DNA of 64,000 bases, from NCBI GenBank assembly GCA_949825065.1, contig OX463841.1:20703381-20767380 (forward strand), given 5' to 3'. Source of the DNA: Odontocerum albicorne (taxonomy: Eukaryota > Arthropoda > Insecta > Trichoptera > Odontoceridae). The stretch's first letter is position 1, and every line of letters starts with the position of its first letter. Position numbers and translations under genes: made by a program. Shown here in pieces: positions 57,310 through 64,000 of this stretch. Under the pieces are notes generated by a model that made no database searches, was not told the DNA's origin, and saw only the letters and a program-made list of their open reading frames with translations.

Positions 57310-57530
57310 TTTATGGCTGTATAATGCCGAAGAATACTCTGGGGATAGATGAACTGCAAAAACAAGAAAGAAGACGTGTAATACGATACGAAGCCAAGAA
57401 AAATATAAATATAACTGATAATACCCTTTGAAATCTTGTGAATAAAAAACAATTACCATGAAATTTGATTTTGTAGTTAGTGTAGGAATACCTACCCAAA
57501 TAAATAAATAAATAAATAATTGTCAAAATG
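57310..57530 (+). mobile_element. possible LINE 3' end with (AAAT)n tail
   Basis: GIDELQKQERRRVIRYEAKK-like frame followed by TAGGAATACCTACCC and an AAATAAATAAATAAATAAAT run (57,499-57,520). A short-unit tail after a coding remnant suggests a LINE terminus; the family is not identified. Confidence 0.35.
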
Positions 57531-57620
57531 AATAAGTGAATTGTTAAACACAATTGAATTAAATTAATTATTGTTAATAATAAACATACAGGGTCAATGA
57601 CCGATGAAGAATTCAAGGAT

Positions 57621-57900
57621 TGTTACACGCTACGAACAACAACAATATTTACTATTTTATAGTATCTGCGACTCGCCGAGTCATCTCCAAATATAAATAA
57701 TTAACCTACCGCCAGTCCATGCGCCAGAGCGAGATAGAATATGTATCGCGAACTGGTTCATTCATTGGTATAAATTGTCCGCACTCTGAGAAATAAACAT
57801 ACTTTTATTGTCATCCATTCAACTGTCAAGACTTATTATTTATCGTCCGTTGTCACTTTCGTTTTTATATATCCGCATTCCTGAGTCTATATTTATCACT
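57621..57900. other. possible solo LTR-like segment
   Basis: Begins TGTTACACGCTACG and contains GGTATAAATTG, then GAGAAATAAACATAC, an order seen in LTR promoters with a polyadenylation signal. No matching end or target duplication was found. Confidence 0.25.
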
Positions 57901-58171
57901 ACAAATCAAGATCATCTCGACAATTACCATCATCAAGAAACTCGTTATATTAGTTATAAATTGAATTATAACATACTTCAATGTTAAAATTGTGTAAATT
58001 GTTCTTTAAAAATAAATAAAATCTACGTTAAACTGCAATACGAACTTTATAAATAGAACCATTTATGACAAAAATTTGTTTAACCTACAAGTAGCTTATT
58101 TTAAAAAAATATATAAAAAATGGTTAGTTTGACAAAGCAATCACATAACATTTATGGACACATACACGATA
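57901..58171. other. unassigned
   Basis: No feature recognised. Confidence 0.4.
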
Positions 58172-58378
58172 AGATGCTTCTCGGGGCTTAGTTGGTACGA
58201 CACTTCTCTTTCAGCCCGGTCGTTGCAGGTTTGATTCCCGTTAGAATAAATTTTAAAAAAAAGATTTCATCCTTGTTTTTATTAAGATCCGTTTAATATC
58301 TTTCTGGACGATTGGCAGAGATTACGGCATGGCAATAAGCCCGCCAGATTTACTGTACAGATCGAAAGTCAACGAAAA
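58172..58378 (+). mobile_element. SINE-A copy
   Basis: Head GGCTTAGTTGGTACGACAC, B box GGTTTGATTCCCG, then TTTCATCCTTGTTTTTATTA and GGCAATAAGCCCGCCAG. Confidence 0.82.
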
Positions 58379-58859
58379 ATAGAGCTATTGCAAACATTTT
58401 TTGCTATACTGTGGTATGTGTTATTATAAAAAATATTTTTATTTTGTTTAAAGCAATTTTATTTAAATTTTATAAGCTCCAAAACTATTTTATAGTAATA
58501 CATCAAAACAACGAGTTCAGCTGTGTTATATATTTAGTTCTATGGTCGAACGTTTCACCTTGTACAGCTCGTGTTAACTGTAAAATGTATTGAAAATAAT
58601 TTATTTGATTGAAAATTAATCACTTTTTTTTACAAGGGCCTTACTTTTGTTATAAGGACTATATATAAACATTTAATCAAACTGAAATAGCTGTTTTGAT
58701 TTATTATTCAATAATTTTAAATTATTTAAAATATTTTTCTCAGTAGTGAGGAAATAAAAAATCGGCACTTCATTAACAAAATCGAATGGCTACATTTTAT
58801 ATCTTAAATGTGAGGATTGTTGAACAAACGGATTGTTAATGAGGTATTCAAAATAGTAG
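58379..58859. other. unassigned AT-rich interval
   Basis: No feature recognised. Confidence 0.4.
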
Positions 58860-58925
58860 TTAGTAGAGAAGCCACGGTGCTTGCCGCTGCTTTCTCGGTT
58901 CGAGTCCGGCCCTGCATTCGCAAGA
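58860..58925 (+). repeat. tRNA-like sequence
   Basis: AGCCACGGTGCTTGCCGCTG and TCGGTTCGAGTCCGGCCC (B-box-like) in tRNA order. No clear acceptor pairing, so probably a pseudogene or SINE head. Confidence 0.35.
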
Positions 58926-59439
58926 GGTCCATATACTTTTATACGAAATCGGTACATTTTTAGTACAGGTGTGCTTATTTTTTTTGAATTCTTGCCAGTT
59001 ATTTAATTTGGTGATAGGCTTTTTGGTAGATAAAATTTAAGTTAAATAACATAACATGGATGACGATATCTCGGTGTATATATACTTAAGAGGATTCACA
59101 AGGTCTCTAATTACCTAATTGTTCACGAAACATGATTCATACAACTATGGTTTATTTAAATTAGATACTCGTATGTAATGAATTCGAAATTTAAGCTTGA
59201 TGAAGAAAGTTTGATGAAGAAATGACGAGCTTTAAATTATTTTTAATTTAATACATCCCATTAATAATTTACGTAATATACTCATCATGTCAAAAAATGT
59301 CATCAGGTACTAAAAAAGGTAGACAAATAATGAAGATTCGACGGTGTCGCATGCTCACCTGTGTTAGTCTGGATATTTACTCGTAGCTCGCATACCTGAA
59401 CACATACGAGTACTCCCAATAATTATCTTTTTTTGGTAA
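58926..59439. other. unassigned
   Basis: Three octamer scars (59,166; 59,378; 59,405). No gene. Confidence 0.4.
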
Positions 59440-59620
59440 GCTGACAAACGGCAGAAGAAGACACGGTGGACAGCGCAGGAAATGTAAGGATGTACTGACA
59501 TAAACACTTATAAATATCAATACTCAACACAACTGGGAGTAAACAGCAGCAGATAGAGCCAAGTGGCGTACAACTGTTGCTAGTTGTCAGGGATCCAATG
59601 GAGAAAGAAAACGCAGACAA
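59440..59620 (+). mobile_element. LINE C-terminal fragment
   Basis: Frames read RRKCKDVL, then TAADRAKWRTTVASCQGSNG, the GRxxxRWxDxVxxDLK ... AxDRxxWRxLV ending common to LINE polyproteins. Confidence 0.6.
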
Positions 59621-60344
59621 TCTGCAAGTACTGAAGCTCCTTGCCTTCTATGTGACAGGATATGCCTATCAAAAGTTAGCTTATATAGTCATATCCGGTG
59701 GCACGAACGTCAAATGCCCTGATCATCCACTTTGTATTATTTTTTATTTATTATTACACATGACAAGAAATATACATCATTTGCGAAAAAACAACAGGTA
59801 ATTTAATTTAGACATACATTATTTTAATGGATCTGAGTTTGTCGCCTTTCATTTGTCGTATCCCCAGTAAACTAGGCTTTTGCCGGTATCTCACTGAGGA
59901 TTAGATATAACTAAATAGATATTCAAACAATATTTGACACATGATTCATTTGTGACTACTATGTAAAATGCAATCATAAATATGTACTACATGATTAAAT
60001 GTCATGGTTAAATGGACGTAGGTATACCTTAAGGGCTAACTCCGCATTACCTATTTTTTTCCATTTCTTCGAAATATCGAATAAATATATCTCAATATAT
60101 GTGAACATAGCATTTTAATATATATGAAGTGCGTATTTCCTACTTTGAGTATATCTAAAAAATCATCGCATACATACCCAAGCAAAGCTATATATTTTTT
60201 TCTCGATTATCTTAAAATAGATAAAATGTGAGTTGGGTTCTTTTTCCAACTATATCAAAAAATATTAGAATTATGGAACAAAACAGAGAAAAAATGCTAC
60301 AATTTTTTTTTGCTAAGAGTTGTCAAATAATGCGATTAGAGTTC
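59621..60344. other. unassigned
   Basis: No feature recognised. Confidence 0.4.
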
Positions 60345-60417
60345 AATATTCGATCTCTAATTAAGGAAGTAGGCCGAATAAATATTCGATCTCTAATTAA
60401 GGAATTAGGCCGAATAA
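60345..60417. repeat. 36-bp tandem duplication
   Basis: AATATTCGATCTCTAATTAA begins at 60,345 and 60,381, each followed by GGAANTAGGCCGAATA. Confidence 0.95.
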
Positions 60418-60619
60418 ATTTTTTATTTGTTTTTCTTTTTGACTTCAATCTTTTCAGCTTACGTCACTGCATTTACACCTTACGAGTATCTCCATCTCAT
60501 GCAGTTTTCACCTTATCTGGAGCATTCCTAGAGTTAGTGAATAATTAATTCGTATCTTGACTAGATATGTTATATCCAATGTAATGGTGTCGACTACTTC
60601 CCCGTGTGTCATTATCTAT

Positions 60620-60690
60620 TGAAGACATCCATAACCTAGTTGGTAAGACGTACTGTTTACAATAAACGTGTAATATTATACTATTTTTCC
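60620..60690 (+). mobile_element. SINE-A with head fused to tail
   Basis: AACCTAGTTGGTAAGACGTA runs directly into CTGTTTACAATAAACGTG, so the entire body was deleted. Confidence 0.65.
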
Positions 60691-60699
60691 CACATTTTT

Positions 60700-60965
60700 T
60701 TAAAATAATGGTGATCTCACTCGCGATTCAATGTTCATCATTTGCGTTCCGCCCGCCGGGTTACATTTGTCATTTGCCTGCATTGTCCGCCGCCCCCGCC
60801 TCCGCCTACCCCGGCCCGATCCTACCCCTAGTCCCCCGCCGCCGCCCACACGGGAAGGGCGCCGGCTGATTGCTGATTCTTCGACAATATCCTGTGATTG
60901 CAGTTTAACGTCCTACAAGTTTGGGCTGATGGCCCAGGCGAGTCGGTGAAACGAAACGATATCCG
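60700..60965. promoter_or_regulatory. GC-rich unique island, candidate conserved element
   Basis: CATTTGCCTGCATTGTCCGC, a C-rich run at 60,788-60,850, GGCTGATTGCTGATTCTTCG, ACAATATCCTGTGATTGC and GGGCTGATGGCCCAGG. A sharp GC rise with SOX/POU-like words (ACAAT, CATTTGC). A 72-codon frame across it is proline-rich and reads like chance. Confidence 0.4.
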
Positions 60966-61170
60966 AAATATGGAAAATCCTCAAAAATCTAATATTTTAC
61001 TACGTTAAGACATCGTAATAAACATCCTGTTTTATACGTTGCCTCAATGTTTTTCTTAATCACATCTATTGGATCCTTCATCCTAGAATATTATTCATTT
61101 ATTCAATTATAATTGAAAATAAAATAAACGAAACGTAGAATAGATAAAATCTTTTAAAATATGATGCGTA
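60966..61170. other. unassigned AT-rich spacer
   Basis: No feature recognised. Confidence 0.4.
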
Positions 61171-61425
61171 AATCTGTGGCGTTATGGCAGAAGTTGGTAT
61201 GTCCGTTTTTTGTCATTTTGTGTTTATTCTCCCAATTTATAGAAAATATTTCTCAGCATGTTATGGCAAAACTTGGTGTGTCAGTCAGACAAAAGATATA
61301 TTGTTTGGAAAAACTTAAAAAATGCTTATTTCTACTGATTTTAACAGCTTATCAAAGTTAATATTGCTTCTCCTGTAAACTGAGGTAAAACGGACATATC
61401 AACTTCTGCCATAACGCCACAGAAA
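61171..61425. mobile_element. small TIR element (MITE), Tc1/mariner-type
   Basis: Ends CTGTGGCGTTATGGCAGAAG plus TTGGTATGTCCGTTTT are inverted with one mismatch over about 36 bp. TA lies at both flanks (61,169-61,170 and 61,426-61,427). 255 bp, no coding capacity. The interior repeats part of the terminus (TTATGGCAAAACTTGGTGTG). Confidence 0.9.
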
Positions 61426-61509
61426 TACACTAATGTACAATATAATACAATTAGACAGTTTCAAGGGCGTATCATAGAGTAAATTACAAAGATATACTTT
61501 AGATAAAAT

Positions 61510-61590
61510 GGAATAACCAGTGTTCCAGTCAAGAATAGCCAGTGTTCCAGTCATATTTCTTGCCAATAACCAGTGTTCCAGTTATAAGCC
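61510..61590. repeat. three short repeats CCAGTGTTCCAGT
   Basis: The 13-mer, usually preceded by AATAA or AATAG, occurs at about 61,517, 61,539 and 61,570. Confidence 0.85.
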
Positions 61591-62479
61591 TAAAATAGTC
61601 ATTCTGGGTAATAAAATAAAGCCTAAACGATTAAATTTAGATCAATAACTATGGATTTGCATGTTTTAAATGTCATTGTATTGAATAAAATGAAATATTC
61701 TTCACCTTATTTCTTAAACATAATTAATCTAAATGGAATCACGAAAGAAACCTTCTCAGTGTCGAGTAGTGAACCCTTTCTTGTAAAACAGTTTTGTTAT
61801 GTTGTATACTTATAATGGGTAGTATAAATAAGTTAACGAAAGTTCCTCCAAGAATGTTCATATGGTACGAGTATGGTATGAGCGTGTCAGTCAAGTAGAG
61901 CATGCGGGGGTCATAACTTTTGTACAACCTGTTTTTAACTCATTTAGTAAATAAAAATTAGTAATTTACACCCCGCTGTTTTTAATTATGTGTTCGGTGG
62001 AGTCCTAATATTTTGTATCCCGCGTGGGCCAAATTGAGAAACAATTTTTCAAAAATCAATCAAAGCTACTGCAGCTTCCGTACTTACAATATTCGTGCTT
62101 GGTCACGGATAAGTAAGTCGGTAGACACATGTTTAAATATGCCGTTTTATTTTTATTTACATCATTCTTTGTTCTGTTTATAACTGAAGATCGAGATCAC
62201 GTCTATCAACTACACGCATGGCTCTGATCAATTCTCCTCAACTATTATCTATCTCCTGCCGTTTTTCGAGTTATTGTCTCATTTGAACCGATGCCCTCAT
62301 CGATTTAGTTACTCCCTCTCATTGATGAGCGACCTATTCATCTCGTTCCCGGCACACTTCCTAGAATAAAAAAAATTCCTAGGATAAAGTCATCGCAATT
62401 CAACGTTTTTTTTCCACGCACTTCAGGCTAGGTCGAAACGCTACAGTTCTTGGCAGAAAGATCATATTCTTATGGGTGG
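61591..62479. other. unassigned
   Basis: 62,170-62,360 is pyrimidine-rich and unique; no gene recognised. Confidence 0.35.
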
Positions 62480-63120
62480 CAAAATTTCAGTCACAGGTTT
62501 GACTTTAAAAAATAAACCGCCTACTGGACTTCGCAGCGTTCGAACACCACAATATCATACGTCCATGCAGTGAGACATACCGTAACCCATCTCCACGAAG
62601 TTCAGCCCGTAAGTATGGTGCCACTATGGGAATGTCTAATTGGAGTGTGAGGAGAATTTTTCATGCAGACCTTCAGTTCCGTCCGTACAAAATTATGATA
62701 ATAAAGGAACTTAATGGACGCGACTGGGTCAACCGCGGTGGATCTTGTCAAGCCGAAAGCTGATATCCGACACAAAATCGGGACAGTATCACCAGAAATT
62801 ACCAGTAGAGTAATTCAGAACATCAGGGGGATTCAGATATGTATAAATCGGGACAGTATCACCAGAAATTACCAGTAGAGTAATGCAGAACATCAGGGGG
62901 ATTCAGATATGTATAAATCGGGACAGTATCACCAGAAATTACCAGTAGAGTAATGCAGAACATCAGGGGGATTCAGATATGTATAAATCGGGACAGTATC
63001 ACCAGAAATTACCAGTAGAGTAATGCAGAACATCAGGGTGATTCAGATATGTGAAAAAAAAAACAAGGTTGGCATTTGAGTGATACAATTTTTAAAACAA
63101 GATTAAAAAGTAGTAAAAAA
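62480..63120 (+). mobile_element. mariner-like (DUF4817-type) transposon, degraded, with amplified 3' end
   Basis: Frames read SPRSSARKYGATMGMSNWSV, then RRIFHADLQFRPYKIMII and KELNGRDWVNR, the helix-turn-helix and linker of this transposase group. The catalytic domain is missing. The C-terminal block KADIRHKIGTVSPEITSRVI, then QNIRGIQICI begins inside the 70-bp array and resumes after it as KQGWHLSDTIFKT. The gene is dead. Confidence 0.75.
62775..63053. repeat. 70-bp tandem repeat, four copies
   Basis: AAATCGGGACAGTATCACCA begins at 62,775, 62,845, 62,915 and 62,985. Units differ by one or two bases. It lies in the C-terminal coding region of the mariner-like remnant. Confidence 0.97.
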
Positions 63121-63489
63121 TTTTCCTTCCAGATTAACTTTTCAAATCAGACGGTTATTTCTGTCGCACATCACAACAGTTCGAGTATACTTTGGCGAAT
63201 ATAAGTGAAATAATTGCGTTATCTGTTTTGGATGGTATACCTATTTGATTTAAAGACATTTACTAGTTTTTCTAATACGACCCACCCCAAAACTTTTTAC
63301 AGCGTAGATAATCGATATGAATAGAGATCAGAATTACCTTTACCGATTCATAAGGAGACTCAATATAATCTAAAGGTCTTTGTGCAATATATGGTTCAAG
63401 CCGAAAATACATTTGAAGAAGTCTTCCAACTTAACTACCATGGTTTAAAGTTGCTTGAACTCTTAAGTTTTCAATTTTTCTATAAACTA
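63121..63489. other. unassigned
   Basis: No feature recognised. Confidence 0.4.
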
Positions 63490-64000
63490 ATAAAATAATC
63501 ACTTACCTTTGAATAATATGATGCTGGAGAGGTTAACTGAAGTCGTAGATCTGGGCTTCACATTCAACCATAGACTGAATTCCTCTAGTCTAGTCTATGT
63601 TAACAATATAGAGAAAAAGGGATGTAAGATGTTGAGATTTGCCTCGAGAGTTGAAAAAAACTTTTAGGAGAATATCTGCATTACAATTTTTCTGCACATC
63701 TCTCTTTAAGAAGTATATCAAAGCATTGCGCTAAAATTTGGTCACTAAACAATTTGGTTCCAAAATAATTGAAAGGGTCAAGAATAAATTTCTGAGGCGT
63801 ATTACTTTTCGTCTCTTCATTCCATCTAACATTATTGACTACAATATCTTATTGAATCAAACTAACTTGATTCATTTTTTTTTAAATAAAGCTTCTATTC
63901 AATTAGATGTTTCTTTATAAAATTATTCTCAATAATGTTGATAGCCCCGATATATTGACCTAAATTAGTTTCCACACTCCAGCTAGAAACATACGGAATA
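63490..64000 (+). mobile_element. Jockey-like LINE, region after RT, continues past window
   Basis: Reads LTEVVDLGFTFNHRLN (compare DLGVxFDxxLxF), then KKGCKMLRFASRVEKNF, then 63,738-63,920 with VKNKFLRRITFRLFIPSN, and a shifted NNVDSPDILT before PARNIRN. This is the conserved region between the RT and the C-terminus. Several stops and shifts. Confidence 0.75.

Noticed and set aside
57311..57616. 101-codon hydrophobic minus-strand frame
   Set aside because: Leu/Ile-rich only because of AT-rich composition and the (AAAT)n run; overlaps a likely LINE tail.
57621..57900. Solo LTR
   Set aside because: Promoter-like words are present, but no terminal CA, paired end or target duplication could be found; not promoted beyond a low-confidence entry.

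Overview
This window reads as non-coding DNA from an animal nuclear genome, most likely an insect. It is AT-rich and contains RTE- and Jockey-like LINEs, mariner and hAT transposons, several tRNA-headed SINE families and one long (AT)n microsatellite. I found no convincing host protein-coding gene, rRNA or functional tRNA. The species cannot be named from the sequence; the element mix would fit many insects.

Layout. 1-5,500: mariner and hAT ends, then antisense LINE copies, one carrying a five-copy 86-bp tandem array. 5,700-12,250: a GC-rich island, SINEs of three families, sense LINE 3' ends, a degenerate satellite-like stretch and the (AT)n tract. 12,780-14,070: the most striking non-repeat island (GC-rich, many TAATTA-type sites) followed by a 79-bp tandem array. 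14,700-25,300: SINEs, a second homeobox-site-rich island, a foldback element with a hammerhead-like core, and an antisense LINE with a reverse-transcriptase active site. 25,500-35,600: a deletion-derivative mariner inside a LINE tail, a minisatellite, SINEs, and a non-autonomous hAT with a perfect 8-bp target duplication. 36,370-43,100: a third island, RTE LINE pieces, and a 2.3-kb TIR transposon with a broken gene of an unnamed transposase-like family. 43,100-52,100: a dense SINE field with foldback elements. 52,560-64,000: a nearly complete 1,293-bp mariner, several GC-rich islands, a small TIR element, a degraded mariner-like gene whose 3' end is tandemly amplified, and a Jockey-like LINE running off the end.

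Two observations stand out. First, the octamer TACGAGTA/TACTCGTA occurs at least 22 times, against roughly two expected. In one local duplication one copy has TA where the other has TACTCGTA. A mariner in the window has ends beginning CGAG next to its TA target, so these octamers look like excision scars. Second, several unrelated foldback elements carry hammerhead-ribozyme-like cores next to short palindromes in their inverted arms, as expected for Penelope-like retroelement terminal repeats.

Nothing here works as an operon or pathway. The probable functional content is a set of cis-regulatory islands in a gene desert that has been heavily colonised by transposons.
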